Origin: Streptomyces sp. NBC_01296
GTDB taxonomy: Bacteria > Actinomycetota > Actinomycetes > Streptomycetales > Streptomycetaceae
Direction of reading: 5' to 3'
NCBI RefSeq assembly: GCF_035984415.1
Contig: NZ_CP130720.1
Location: 7,688,001-7,752,000, forward strand
DNA: 64,000 nt
The position numbers and the translations under genes were made by a program. Under the pieces are notes generated by a model. It was given only the letters and a program-made list of their open reading frames with translations, did not search any database and was not told the DNA's origin. The stretch's first letter is position 1. Each line of letters starts with the position of its first letter. This document shows positions 33,954 to 42,478 of the stretch, piece after piece.

Positions 33954-33959
33954 CCCTTG

Positions 33960-33979
33960 GATTCACCCATGCCTGAATC
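33960..33979. promoter_or_regulatory. Candidate operator between regulator and reductase
   Basis: GATTCA (33960-33965) and TGAATC (33974-33979) form a perfect inverted repeat with an 8-base spacer, in the 63-base gap between the divergent starts at 33953 and 34017. It could bind the DUF5937/ArsR-type regulator. Confidence 0.55.
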
Positions 33980-34016
33980 AATGGCCTCGAGCCTACTGTG
34001 CGGAGATCATTCCGGC

Positions 34017-34925
34017 ATGACCACTCAGACGATCACCGCGGCCGCCTCGGGCACCTGGAAACTCGGCGACCTCGAAGTGAACCGCATCGGCTTCGGCGCG
34101 ATGCGACTGACCCAGAACGGCCCGGCGTTCGCCCCCGGCGCCGCCCCCAGCGACCGCGGCCGGGCGATCGGCGTACTGCGCCGCGCCGTCGAGCTCGGCG
34201 TCAACCACATCGACACCGCCGCCTTCTACTTCTCCCCGCTGCGCTCCGCCAACGAGCTGATCAACCAGGCTCTGGCACCGTACCCGGACGACCTCGTCAT
34301 CACCACCAAGGTCGGCCCCGGCCGAGGCCCGTCCGGGCAGTGGCTGCCGCACGCCACCCCGGAGCAGCTGCGCGGCCAGGTCGAGGAGAACCTGCGCCAG
34401 CTCGGCCGCGACCACCTCGACGTGGTGAACCTGCGCATCGTCGGGACCGATTCGATCGCCGAGCGCTTCGGCGCCCTGGCCGAGCTGCGCGAGGCCGGGC
34501 TCATCCGCCACCTCGGCCTGTCCAACGTGCAGCCCGAACACCTCGCCGAGGCCCGGGCCATCGCGCCGGTGGTCTGCGTACAGAACCTGTACGGGCTCGG
34601 CGCCCGGCCCGAGCAGGAGGCCTTCCTGCGCACCTGCGGCGAGCAGGGCGTGGCCTTCGTGCCGTTCTACTCGATCGCCGGTGCGGGGCGCGAAGCGGGC
34701 GCGAGCGGCGCCGAGCACCCGCAGGTGCTCGCCGTGGCCCGCGCCCACGGGGCGGGCCCCGCCGAGATCCGGCTGGCCTGGACCCTGCACCGCGGACCGC
34801 ACGTCCTGGCCATCCCCGGAACCGGCGACCCGGACCACCTCACGGCCAATGTGGCCGCCGGCGCCCTGCGGCTGTCCGCCGAGGACCTCGCCGTGCTGGA
34901 CTCGCTGCACTCCGGGGGAGCGTGA
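34017..34925 (+). CDS. Aldo/keto reductase
   Basis: The 302-residue protein is a TIM-barrel aldo/keto reductase with RIGFGAMRLT at the start, catalytic Asp and Tyr in HIDTAAFYF, Lys in VITTKVGPG, and the C-terminal NADPH-phosphate site IPGTGDPDHL. The usual catalytic His is replaced (DVVNLRIV), as in several bacterial subfamilies that reduce small aldehydes and ketones. ATG 34017 sits 63 bases from the divergent regulator. The position suggests induction by a reactive carbonyl or related compound through that regulator. Confidence 0.88.
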   Translation: MTTQTITAAASGTWKLGDLEVNRIGFGAMRLTQNGPAFAPGAAPSDRGRAIGVLRRAVELGVNHIDTAAFYFSPLRSANELINQALAPYPDDLVITTKVGPGRGPSGQWLPHATPEQLRGQVEENLRQLGRDHLDVVNLRIVGTDSIAERFGALAELREAGLIRHLGLSNVQPEHLAEARAIAPVVCVQNLYGLGARPEQEAFLRTCGEQGVAFVPFYSIAGAGREAGASGAEHPQVLAVARAHGAGPAEIRLAWTLHRGPHVLAIPGTGDPDHLTANVAAGALRLSAEDLAVLDSLHSGGA

Positions 34926-34942
34926 CGGCAGACGTCCCACCG

Positions 34943-34976
34943 GGGGCGGACCGACTGCCGGCCCGCCGTCCGCCCC
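34943..34976. terminator. Terminator between convergent genes
   Basis: GGGGCGGAC (34943-34951) and GTCCGCCCC (34968-34976) form a perfect 9-base-pair stem, 18 bases after the reductase stop and 32 bases before the leftward stop at 35008. Confidence 0.6.
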
Positions 34977-35007
34977 GCCGCGGCGGAACGGACGGCCGGG
35001 CGCCCGG

Positions 35008-35655
35008 TCAGCGGGGACCGAGCGGTCCCTTCCCGGCCACGGTGTTGCCGGTGACCGTGCCGTCGGCGCCGGCCAGGGTCACGGCGTGCCGGACCCCGTC
35101 GGGACCGAGGACCACGGCCAGCCAGGCGCTGCCGCCGCCCTGCTGCGCGACGGCGCGCAGCGATTCGAGCTTGCCGCCCTCCACGGCGGCCGTGGCCTTC
35201 TCGACGGCCTGGGCCGCCGCCAGCGCGGGCAGCGGCACCGGGGCGCCCTTGGCGGATCCGTCCGCCCGGCCTCCCGGCCCGCGGCCGCCCGGTCCCCGGC
35301 CCGTGAGGCCGCGGTCGCCGTCGACGACCTCGGGCTCGGCGCCCTTGTGCAGCTTCGGGCCCTTCGGGCCCATCGGGCCCTGTGCCGGCATCCCCGCACG
35401 CCCGTGCTCGCGGACCTTGAGGGCGAAGCCGTCCCGCATGTGCTCCCGGTGGCCGTGCTCGGCAGCCGCCACCGCGGCCGCCCCGCCGCCGATCAGGACG
35501 ACCAGCCCGAGGGCGACCCATCGCGTGCGCCCCTCACGGGCCAGCCGGGCCAGCCGGCCGCGGCGACCCGCCACCGTACCGGTCGCGGTCGCGTCGGCCT
35601 TGGCCTCGCCCGGGCCCGCGGGCGGCTCGGGGGGCTGGGGACTGGACTGAGTCAT
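35008..35655 (-). CDS. Small single-pass membrane protein next to a two-component system
   Basis: The 215-residue protein has a Pro/Gln/Glu-rich cytoplasmic start, one transmembrane helix (about 44-63: WVALGLVVLIGGGAAAVAAA), a Gly/Pro/Lys stretch with collagen-like GPMGPKGPK, and a C-terminal globular part (about 130-215) with a beta-hairpin resembling PepSY-type domains. ATG 35655 has GAGGAG upstream. It is divergent from the response regulator gene, with phased repeats between them, so it is likely controlled by that regulator; it could modulate the kinase. The family assignment is weak. Confidence 0.68.
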   Translation of the reverse strand: MTQSSPQPPEPPAGPGEAKADATATGTVAGRRGRLARLAREGRTRWVALGLVVLIGGGAAAVAAAEHGHREHMRDGFALKVREHGRAGMPAQGPMGPKGPKLHKGAEPEVVDGDRGLTGRGPGGRGPGGRADGSAKGAPVPLPALAAAQAVEKATAAVEGGKLESLRAVAQQGGGSAWLAVVLGPDGVRHAVTLAGADGTVTGNTVAGKGPLGPR

Positions 35656-35717
35656 CGGTATGCTCCTCGCGTTCTCCGAGCACCCTGCCCGGCTCGGCAG
35701 ATCCTGCGCGCCCGATG

Positions 35718-35754
35718 CTGAAGCCCCGCTGAAGCCACCTGAAGACCTCTTCAG
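35718..35754. promoter_or_regulatory. Phased CTGAAG repeats upstream of the response regulator
   Basis: CTGAAG occurs at 35718-35723, 35729-35734 and 35739-35744, and its inverse CTTCAG at 35749-35754. The starts are 11, 10 and 10 bases apart, one helical turn each. OmpR-family regulators bind direct repeats with this spacing. The array lies between the divergent starts at 35655 and 35789. Confidence 0.65.
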
Positions 35755-35788
35755 CAAGCCGTCGGCGCGACCTGAGAACCTTGTCCCC

Positions 35789-36466
35789 ATGCGCGTACTG
35801 GTGGTCGAGGACGAACGGCGGCTCGCCGCAGCCCTGCAGCGGGGTCTGCAGGCCGAGGGCTTCTCCGTGGACGTCGCCCACGACGGCCCGCAGGGCCTGT
35901 GGCTGGCCGGCGAGCACGATTATGACGCCATCGTGCTCGACATCATGCTGCCCGGGCTCAACGGCTACCGGGTCTGCGCCCGGCTGCGCGCGAGCGGCTG
36001 CGAGTCGGGGATCTTGATGCTCACCGCCAAGGACGGCGAGTACGACGAGGCGGAGGCCCTCGACACCGGCGCGGACGACTTCCTCTCCAAGCCCTTCTCC
36101 TACGTGGTCCTGGTCGCCCGGCTGCGCGCCCTCATCCGGCGCACCGGCCGCCGCAGCCCGCAGGTCATGGAGTTCGGCGACCTGGTGATCGACCCGGCCG
36201 GGCAGCGGTGCACGCGGGCCGGTACCGAAGCCCGGCTGACCTCGCGCGAGTTCGCGGTCCTCGTGTACCTGGCCCGGCGGGCCGGGGAGGTCGTGCCCAA
36301 GCGGGAGATACTGGAGCACGTCTGGGACGCCGCCTACGAGGGCGACCTGAACGTCGTCGAGGTCCACGTCAGCGCCCTGCGCCGGAAGATCGACGCTCCC
36401 TTCGGCCGGGCCGCCGTGGAGACCGTCCGCGGCGCCGGCTACCGGCTGGCGGCCGACGGTGGCTGA
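35789..36466 (+). CDS. OmpR-family response regulator
   Basis: The 225-residue protein has a receiver domain with phosphoacceptor Asp51 (VLDIMLPG), Thr79 and Lys101 (SKPF), and a C-terminal winged helix (about 130-222: LTSREFAVLVYLARRAGEVVPKREILEHVWD, then VVEVHVSALRRKI). It is the partner of the kinase that overlaps its stop by eight bases. ATG 35789 begins the receiver with no clear ribosome binding site. The CTGAAG array upstream suggests autoregulation and control of the divergent membrane protein gene. Confidence 0.93.
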   Translation: MRVLVVEDERRLAAALQRGLQAEGFSVDVAHDGPQGLWLAGEHDYDAIVLDIMLPGLNGYRVCARLRASGCESGILMLTAKDGEYDEAEALDTGADDFLSKPFSYVVLVARLRALIRRTGRRSPQVMEFGDLVIDPAGQRCTRAGTEARLTSREFAVLVYLARRAGEVVPKREILEHVWDAAYEGDLNVVEVHVSALRRKIDAPFGRAAVETVRGAGYRLAADGG

Positions 36467-37898
36467 ACCGAAGACCGGCGCCGCCGCCCGCTCCCTCGGC
36501 GGTGTCCGACGCAGCGCCCTGCGCCGGATCCGCTGCACCGCGCGGCGCCTGCGCCCCCGGTCCGTCCGCGCGCGGGCCACGCTCGGCGCCTCCACCGTGG
36601 TCGCCCTCGCCCTCGGCGCGGCCTCCTTCGCCCTGCTCGGGATGCTGGACGGCAACCTGATGCGGGACGCCCAGGCCGATGCCGAGCGCCAAGCCCTGTC
36701 CACCGCCGGGCTGGCGGCCGCCGGCCGGCTCGACACCGTACTGGCACCCGGGCGCGACACCGACTTCCTGCAGGTCGTCGACGCCGACGGCCGCGTCCTG
36801 GCGGCGAGCCCCAACCTCGCCGGCCGCCCCGCCCTCTCCCCGGCCCGCCCGGGCAAACCCGGCACGGTCCGCCGCACCTGGAAGGAGGGTCCGGCGCGCG
36901 GCGACCGCCGCCATCGCGTCGTCCAGGTCACCACCGTCACCGGGGAGGGACTGGTCACCGTGTACGCGGGGACCTCGCTGCGGCAGGCCGACGCCGCCGA
37001 CGACGTCATCACCGGCGCGCTGGCCGTCGGAGTACCACTGCTCGTGCTCACCGTCGCACTGGTCACCTGGCGGGTGACCGGCTGGGCGCTGCGCCCCGTC
37101 GAGGCGATCCGCGCCGAGGTCGCCGAGATCAGCGACCGCGACCTGCACCGCCGGGTGCCGGTACCGCGCAGCCAGGACGAGATCGCCCGGCTCGCCGTCA
37201 CCATGAACACCACCCTGGACCGGCTGGAAGCCGCCGGAATCCGCCAGCGCCGGTTCATCGCCGACGCCTCGCACGAACTGCGCAGCCCGATCACGGTGCT
37301 GCGCACCCAGCTGGAGGTCGCCCAGGCCCACCCCGATCCCGCGCTGTGGGGCGAACTGGTCAGCGGGGCCCTGGAGGACACCGTACGACTGCAGGACCTC
37401 GCCGCCGACCTGCTCCTGCTGGCCCGCCTGGACACCGGGGAACCGCCCCCGGCAGCAGCCGTCGACCTCGCGGACGTCGCCCGCGAGGCGGCCCGCTCGC
37501 GCAGGCGGGACCGGATCCCCGTCGACATGGAGATCGCTCCCGAGGCCACCGTGCGCGGCAGCACGCTGTGGCTCTCCCGGCTCGTCACCAACCTGCTGGA
37601 CAACGCCCAGCGTCACGCCGACGGGCGGGTCCGGCTCCTCCTGCGGGTCGACGCGGCCCGGCGTACCGCCGTGCTCGAGGTGTGCGACGACGGGCCGGGC
37701 ATCCCGGCAGCCGACCGGGAGCGGGTCTTCGAACGGTTCACCCGCCTCGACGACGCCCGCAGCCGCGACGAGGGAGGTTCCGGCCTGGGCCTGGCCATAG
37801 CCCGCGACATCGCCACCCGGCTGGGCGGCTCCCTCACGGTCGAGGACGCCCCGGCCGGCGCACGTCTGGTGGCCCGCCTTCCGCTGGACTCCGCCTGA
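36459..37898 (+). CDS. Sensor histidine kinase
   Basis: The 479-residue kinase has two membrane segments (about 42-62 and 185-205) around an extracytoplasmic sensor region of about 120 residues, a HAMP linker (RPVEAIRAEVAEI), a HisKA box with His272 in DASHELRSPI, and an HATPase domain with N (TNLLDNAQRHA), G1 (DDGPGIP), F (FERFTRLD) and G2 (GSGLGLAIA) motifs. The GTG at 36459 overlaps the regulator's stop, so the two are translationally coupled. The ligand is unknown. The Arg-rich N-terminus before the first helix may be partly untranslated if a later start is used. Confidence 0.92.
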   Translation: MAEPKTGAAARSLGGVRRSALRRIRCTARRLRPRSVRARATLGASTVVALALGAASFALLGMLDGNLMRDAQADAERQALSTAGLAAAGRLDTVLAPGRDTDFLQVVDADGRVLAASPNLAGRPALSPARPGKPGTVRRTWKEGPARGDRRHRVVQVTTVTGEGLVTVYAGTSLRQADAADDVITGALAVGVPLLVLTVALVTWRVTGWALRPVEAIRAEVAEISDRDLHRRVPVPRSQDEIARLAVTMNTTLDRLEAAGIRQRRFIADASHELRSPITVLRTQLEVAQAHPDPALWGELVSGALEDTVRLQDLAADLLLLARLDTGEPPPAAAVDLADVAREAARSRRRDRIPVDMEIAPEATVRGSTLWLSRLVTNLLDNAQRHADGRVRLLLRVDAARRTAVLEVCDDGPGIPAADRERVFERFTRLDDARSRDEGGSGLGLAIARDIATRLGGSLTVEDAPAGARLVARLPLDSA

Positions 37899-38065
37899 AG
37901 CGGGCGGATATCCGGTTCTGATTGTTCCCCGTTCTGCTTTTTTCGCACCTGTCCAACTCTGTTCACTCCATGCTTGCCTCGGCTCTCGAAGGGGGGCGTC
38001 AGCAACGCCAGAGCCGCATCCCGAACAGACATCAACCATGGCGCACACAGCCAGAGGACGGCGCG

Positions 38066-38293
38066 ATGAAGAACAACCGGATGATCGTCACCGTGGTGGC
38101 GCTCTTAGCGATCTTCGCATTCAGTGTGGTGATGGTGGTGGCGGGACAGCCCGTCGCAGCCGTCACGGCACTGATCCCGTCGGTCGCGCTGGGCGTGCAG
38201 CAGATCGTTCAGGCGGGCACGGGACTTGCCGAGAGCCGCCGCGAGCGGCCCTCCGTACAGGTGCCCGACCGGGACGAGGAGCCGCGGGGATGA
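38066..38293 (+). CDS. Small two-helix membrane protein
   Basis: The 75-residue protein has two hydrophobic segments (MIVTVVALLAIFAFSVVMVVAG and VAAVTALIPSVALGVQQIV) and a charged Arg/Glu-rich tail. ATG 38066 follows AGAGGACG. The stop overlaps the next start in an ATGA tetramer, so it is translationally coupled to the sigma-like gene. Coupling suggests a membrane partner, perhaps a holder or anti-factor, though it lacks any anti-sigma domain I recognise. An AT-rich stretch just upstream, around 37920-37975, may hold the promoter. Confidence 0.65.
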   Translation: MKNNRMIVTVVALLAIFAFSVVMVVAGQPVAAVTALIPSVALGVQQIVQAGTGLAESRRERPSVQVPDRDEEPRG

Positions 38294-39213
38294 ACCTCCA
38301 CTCGGCACCCCAGGACGTCCCCCAGGGCCGCGGCAAACCGGGCCGCCGGCTGGGACCCATCGCCGAGGGCACCGGAGCGGCGCACCGCGCCTGGCTGGAG
38401 CCGCTGCGCGACGCCATCCACGGCAGGGGAGTGACCCTGGACGAGCTCCAGGCGCGCACCGGCCGGCCCAAGGGGCACATCTCCGAACTGCTGCGGGCCG
38501 TCGGCCGCTATCCCCGCTGGGTCTTCGTCCGCACGGTGCTCCTCGCGCTGGACCGGCCCGGCGTCGCGTACGACACGATGCGGCTGCGCTGGGTGCTGGC
38601 CGCGCGGGACCTCGGCAAGCGCACCTCGTGGATCAAGGACTGCCTCCACGAGGGCGGCGCCCGCCACCGCACCCGGGCCACCTCGGTCCCCCTGGACTAC
38701 CTGGCCTTCCGGCAGATGCACCACCCGCACTACACCTGCTACGCCTCGGCGTTCCTGCGCCGCCCCGGCCTCGTCCGCAAGGCCGTCGACGACGTCTTCA
38801 CCCTGCTGCTGATGCTGTGGCACGACGCACTCGCCAGCGAGAACCCCGAGCGGTTCGCGTGGCCGATCCTGCGCCAGACCGTGCTCGAACGCGCACCGAA
38901 GGACAACGGCCGCGCCTCCCTCCTCGAAGCCGCCTTCGACACGGTGGCCCTGGGTCTCGCGCCGGACCCGATCGGCCAGGTCGAGGAGTCCATGGCCCTG
39001 TTCCGGGCCGTCGCGGACCTGGCGCCGCTCCAGCGGGACGTCATCGTCCTGCTGTACCTGTGCGGGCTGGAGGACGCCCGGGCGGCGGACGAACTGGGCG
39101 TCTCCCTCGCCGCCGTGCGGTCCACCGCGCGGCACGCCAAGCGCAACCTGCACGCCGCCCTGTATCCGGACACCACCACCGAGGAGGAGGTCTCCGGTGA
39201 CCTCGACCATTGA
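38290..39213 (+). CDS. Sigma-70 region 4-like protein with an N-terminal helix-turn-helix
   Basis: The 307-residue protein ends with a typical sigma region 4.2 (about 245-295: LAPLQRDVIVLLYLCGLEDARAADELGVSLAAVRSTARHAKRNL). The N-terminus (about 35-85) has an XRE-like helix-turn-helix (VTLDELQARTGRPKGHISELLRAVGRYP). The middle is helical with clustered His/Tyr, MHHPHYTCYA. I do not see sigma region 2, so it may not be a stand-alone sigma factor; it might be a transcription activator or degenerate ECF sigma. It is translationally coupled both ways: ATGA overlap upstream and a 17-base overlap downstream. Confidence 0.7.
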   Translation: MNLHSAPQDVPQGRGKPGRRLGPIAEGTGAAHRAWLEPLRDAIHGRGVTLDELQARTGRPKGHISELLRAVGRYPRWVFVRTVLLALDRPGVAYDTMRLRWVLAARDLGKRTSWIKDCLHEGGARHRTRATSVPLDYLAFRQMHHPHYTCYASAFLRRPGLVRKAVDDVFTLLLMLWHDALASENPERFAWPILRQTVLERAPKDNGRASLLEAAFDTVALGLAPDPIGQVEESMALFRAVADLAPLQRDVIVLLYLCGLEDARAADELGVSLAAVRSTARHAKRNLHAALYPDTTTEEEVSGDLDH

Positions 39214-40000
39214 CCAACTGCTGGCCCGCGCCCGCCTCCACGACAGCGCGCACGCGCCCGCCGACATCGCCGACACCCGCGGCGCACCGCACCACGTGCC
39301 GGGCACACGGGCGCCCGGCGCGACGGGGGCCGAACCGCACAAGGACATGCGGGGAGCCGCGCGCGACCTCCGGGCGCTGTGCGAAACGGCCGTCACCGGA
39401 GCCGCCGTCGCCGCGCTGGGCGACTTCCTCACGAACAAGCTGCCCGAGCCCTCCGGTGCGCGCGTCCTGGGCTGCATCCTGCTGCTCACCGACGCGGAGG
39501 ACTCCGCCCGCTTCTGGTGGCAGTACGCCGCCGGCGCCGGAGACTCGATCGCCTCGTACTGCCTGTACCTCCACCACCTCGCGCTCGGCGAGAACCACGA
39601 AGCCGTCTGGTGGCGGCGCCAGACGACCCCGTCCGCCGCCCCCCGACACCCGGCGGATGCACCGGACGCGCCGGGCGGGGCGGACGCACCGGACGCGGCC
39701 ACCGTGGTCTTCGACGGTGCGCAGCGGAACCTCGCGGCCGATGCGAGCCTGCCCACCACCTTGCGCGTCCTGCGGGCGCTGCGGCCCAGCGGAGGCGGGT
39801 CGAAGCGCGGCTCGAGCACGGTCAAGGCCGTCATGGAGTACGTCTCCGCCGCCGTCAGCTACGTCGACGACGACCTCGAACTGCCGCTGCCCGACCCGGA
39901 CTTCACCGACCGGATCCGCGCCCTGACGGCCGCTGCCCGCCCGGCGCGGCCCGGCCGCCGCACCTCGCCGAGGCTCCCGCCCCGGCTCCGGGCCACCTGA
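39197..40000 (+). CDS. Helical hypothetical protein coupled to the sigma-like gene
   Basis: The 267-residue protein is mostly helical and acidic, with an aromatic run in SARFWWQYAAGAGDSIASYCLYLHHLALGE that resembles a degenerate Sel1/TPR-like helix pair, an Ala/Pro/Asp-rich spacer and a disordered Arg/Pro tail. There is no signal peptide or membrane helix. GTG 39197 lies within the preceding gene. The strong hairpin at 40022-40055 ends the three-gene unit. Function unknown; by position it is likely a partner or regulator of the sigma-like protein. Confidence 0.62.
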   Translation: MTSTIDQLLARARLHDSAHAPADIADTRGAPHHVPGTRAPGATGAEPHKDMRGAARDLRALCETAVTGAAVAALGDFLTNKLPEPSGARVLGCILLLTDAEDSARFWWQYAAGAGDSIASYCLYLHHLALGENHEAVWWRRQTTPSAAPRHPADAPDAPGGADAPDAATVVFDGAQRNLAADASLPTTLRVLRALRPSGGGSKRGSSTVKAVMEYVSAAVSYVDDDLELPLPDPDFTDRIRALTAAARPARPGRRTSPRLPPRLRAT

Positions 40001-40021
40001 TCGCCACCGCCCCGGAACGGA

Positions 40022-40055
40022 GGTGCCGCTCGGCAGGGGACCGCCGAGCGGCACC
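40022..40055. terminator. Terminator after the sigma-like cassette
   Basis: GGTGCCGCTCGGC (40022-40034) and GCCGAGCGGCACC (40043-40055) form a perfect 13-base-pair stem with an 8-base loop between convergent stops at 40000 and 40067. Confidence 0.8.
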
Positions 40056-40066
40056 GGCTGCCGGGG

Positions 40067-41341
40067 TCAGCGCGAGCCGTGCTCCGGGAGGTCCTGCTCG
40101 GCCGGGGCCGCGGTCAGCTGCGGGATCAGCGCGAAGCTGCGCTGGGCGGTGGGGGCCGCCGGCGCCTTCTTCCCGCAGAACGCGCCCTCGAGCGTGCCGC
40201 CCAGGGCCGTGTTCGCCTCACCCTTGTTCGAGGTGTTCGCCACCGCGGCGAGGCTGCGCTTTCCGTCACGCGTGGCGAAGGCGTAGGTGTAGAAGCCCTG
40301 GACCGTGCCCGTGTGCCCGTACACCGACGTCCCGCACGACAGGTCGTAGCGACGCAGGCCCAGTCCGTAGAACCGGGTGTTCGTGGTGTCCGTCGGCGTC
40401 ATGGCGATCATGGCGTCGAGCATGCGCGGCGCCAGCAGCTTGCCGCCGAGCAGCGCCGACATGAAGGTGTTCAGATCGGCGGTGCTCGAGATCATGGCAC
40501 CCGCGGACTGTGCCCAGGACACCGTCTGCTCGGTGGAGTCGACCAGAGGCGCCCCGGCCTCGTCCGGGTGGAGGTAGCCGTGCAGGTGCGCACCCTTGAT
40601 CGCCGTGGAGGGGTGCACGTACGAGGTGTTCTTCAGCTTCAGCGGCTTGATGATGCGGCGCTCGTACTCCTTGGCCACGCCGTGCCCGGTGGCCTTCTCG
40701 ATGAGCATGCCGACGACCACGAAGTTGGTGTTGGAGTACTTGTACGAGACGCCCGGCTCGGTCGTGCGCGGCTCGCGCAGCGAGAGGGCGACCAGCTCCT
40801 GGTAGGTGAAGACCTTGTTCCGGACGGCCTCGAAACCGGGCACGGTCTTGTCGAACATGGCGTTCGTGTAGTCCGCCAACCCGCTGCGGTGGGTGAGCAG
40901 GTGACGGACCGTGATCCGGTCGTCGGGCAACAGGCCGGGCAGGTACTGGTTGACCGGGGCGTCCAGGCTGATCTTGCCCTCGTCCACCAGCTGGAGCAGT
41001 ACGACGCTGGAGAACGTCTTGGTGACGCTGCCGATCCGGAAACGGCCGTTGATGTCCATGGGCGCGCCCGTGGTCCGGTCCTGTACACCCACCGCACTGG
41101 TCAGCGGAGCACCGGAACCGGTGATGCGGACCATGGCGCCGGGCGCACCGACCGCAGTGGTGTTCTTCAACGCCTGCGTCACGGCCTCGAGATCGGGCTT
41201 CGGCGCGGGCGCGGCGGTCTGCGCCGCCTGCGCGGAGGACGGGCCCGCCGCCGCCTCGGCGGCGGTCGCGGGCACCACACCGGCGAGCACGGCGAGCAGG
41301 GCGGCACTGAGAGTCAGGCGTCGATCGAGAGGCAGGCGCAC
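40067..41341 (-). CDS. Secreted serine hydrolase (DD-peptidase/beta-lactamase class C fold)
   Basis: Counted from GTG 41341, the 424-residue protein has a signal peptide (hydrophobic LTLSAALLAVLAGVVPATA) and the serine beta-lactamase/DD-carboxypeptidase triad of motifs: Ser105 and Lys108 in SVTK, YSN in YKYSNTNF and HTG in YGHTGTV. The whole fits the beta-lactamase-related serine hydrolases (D-alanyl-D-alanine carboxypeptidase/AmpC-like) that act on cell-wall peptides or esters. GTG 41341 is favoured by GAGGA five bases upstream and by the signal peptide; the frame is open to 41413. The gene following on the same strand ends at 41468, after a 126-base gap. Confidence 0.88.
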   Translation of the reverse strand: MRLPLDRRLTLSAALLAVLAGVVPATAAEAAAGPSSAQAAQTAAPAPKPDLEAVTQALKNTTAVGAPGAMVRITGSGAPLTSAVGVQDRTTGAPMDINGRFRIGSVTKTFSSVVLLQLVDEGKISLDAPVNQYLPGLLPDDRITVRHLLTHRSGLADYTNAMFDKTVPGFEAVRNKVFTYQELVALSLREPRTTEPGVSYKYSNTNFVVVGMLIEKATGHGVAKEYERRIIKPLKLKNTSYVHPSTAIKGAHLHGYLHPDEAGAPLVDSTEQTVSWAQSAGAMISSTADLNTFMSALLGGKLLAPRMLDAMIAMTPTDTTNTRFYGLGLRRYDLSCGTSVYGHTGTVQGFYTYAFATRDGKRSLAAVANTSNKGEANTALGGTLEGAFCGKKAPAAPTAQRSFALIPQLTAAPAEQDLPEHGSR

Positions 41342-41467
41342 GTTGTTCCTCAACTGCAGAGTGACGGGAAGGGTTTCGCGTTCGCGGACTCGCCGCCGCG
41401 GGGCGGTGATCAAGGTCGCGGCCTGCGATCGTACGTGCCGGACGAGTGTGGCCGGATACCTGCCGCC

Positions 41468-42310
41468 TCAGAACGTGCAGGTAGGGACGTTTTCCAGCCA
41501 CGCGGCGCCCTGGATGTAGATGTTGGTGACCCACGCCTTGTAGTCGGGCAGATAGGACCAGGCGTCGTTGGTGTAGCCGTCGGAGGTGACCTTCTCCGCG
41601 TGCTTCTGGCACTCGACGCGGATCGTCGTCGGCCCCGGGAAGGCGTAGACGCGCGCGGCCGCGGTGGACGGCTGGGCCTTGGTCCAGACTCCGGTGCCCC
41701 AGGTCCGGAACACGTGCCCGGTCACCGGACCGGGGTCGATCCGCACCGCCCCGTAGTAACCGTTGTTCAGCCGGACGTCGCTGACCATCAGTTTCGTGCC
41801 GGACTGCCGGGCCTCCGCCATCTTGCCCGCGCCCAGGTAGATCGCGATGTGGTGCAGGTCCTGGGAGGTGCCCCACACCAGCAGATCGCCGGGGAGCAGC
41901 GGGGCCAGGCCGTCGGCTGCGGTGAAGCGGCCGGCCGCGTGGTGCGTGTAGTACTGGGCGCTGGCGACCCCGTTCAGGATGTCCGACCCGGTGGCCTCGG
42001 CGTAGGCGTGGCGGACCAGTCCCGAGCAGTCGAAGCCGAGCCGCTCGGGATCGTGTTCGCTGGCCGGATCTGTAGGGTCCACCTGCCCGTACGTGGCCCC
42101 GGGCTGCGGACCGTGGCCGCCGCCCCACGTGTACCAGACGTCGGCGGCGACCTGGGCGCAGGCGGCGCCGACGGCCCGCTCGGCGGCGGCGGACGCCCCC
42201 GGGGCCAGGACCCGGCACGAGCCGTCGGCGGCCGCCGCCGACGCGGGGGGCCACAGGAGGCAGACCAGGAGTGCGATGAGTGTGCCGATGAGACCGGACC
42301 GGCGAAGCAT
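41468..42310 (-). CDS. Secreted NlpC/P60-type hydrolase with SH3-like tail
   Basis: The 280-residue protein has a signal peptide (RRSGLIGTLIALLVCLLWPPASAAAA). Its cysteine-peptidase domain has Cys95 in GFDCSGL, a catalytic His at about 154 in HHIAIYLG, and LLPGDLLVW between them. After residue 205, a beta-rich tail with Cys-containing strands (VYAFPGPTTIRVECQKH, then WSYLPDYKAWVTNIYI) looks like an SH3-like wall-binding domain. Family members cleave peptidoglycan stem peptides. ATG 42310 is used. Transcribed in the same direction as the serine hydrolase, so both may serve in wall turnover. Confidence 0.88.
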   Translation of the reverse strand: MLRRSGLIGTLIALLVCLLWPPASAAAADGSCRVLAPGASAAAERAVGAACAQVAADVWYTWGGGHGPQPGATYGQVDPTDPASEHDPERLGFDCSGLVRHAYAEATGSDILNGVASAQYYTHHAAGRFTAADGLAPLLPGDLLVWGTSQDLHHIAIYLGAGKMAEARQSGTKLMVSDVRLNNGYYGAVRIDPGPVTGHVFRTWGTGVWTKAQPSTAAARVYAFPGPTTIRVECQKHAEKVTSDGYTNDAWSYLPDYKAWVTNIYIQGAAWLENVPTCTF

Positions 42311-42478
42311 GCGGGATCCCTCGATTCTCGTTGCCGCGGGGAAGCGCCCCGGTGGGGGCGGCCGTTGGCGTGTGCCGCAGACGGAACGAGCCTGCGGGCC
42401 ACCGCCTCCCCGGGTCGAGGGCACGGCGGCGCCCCAACCGGACGGGCAACGGGAAACCCCTGGGAAACCCCCCGCCGG

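Noticed and set aside
35309..35420. Collagen-like Gly-Pro stretch in the protein at 35008-35655
   Set aside because: It is only a few GPxGPx units within a low-complexity linker; too short to call a collagen-like protein.
42425..42478. Repeated GGGAAACCCC just after the WD40 gene
   Set aside because: Only two copies of a short unit, with no flanking structure; likely chance.
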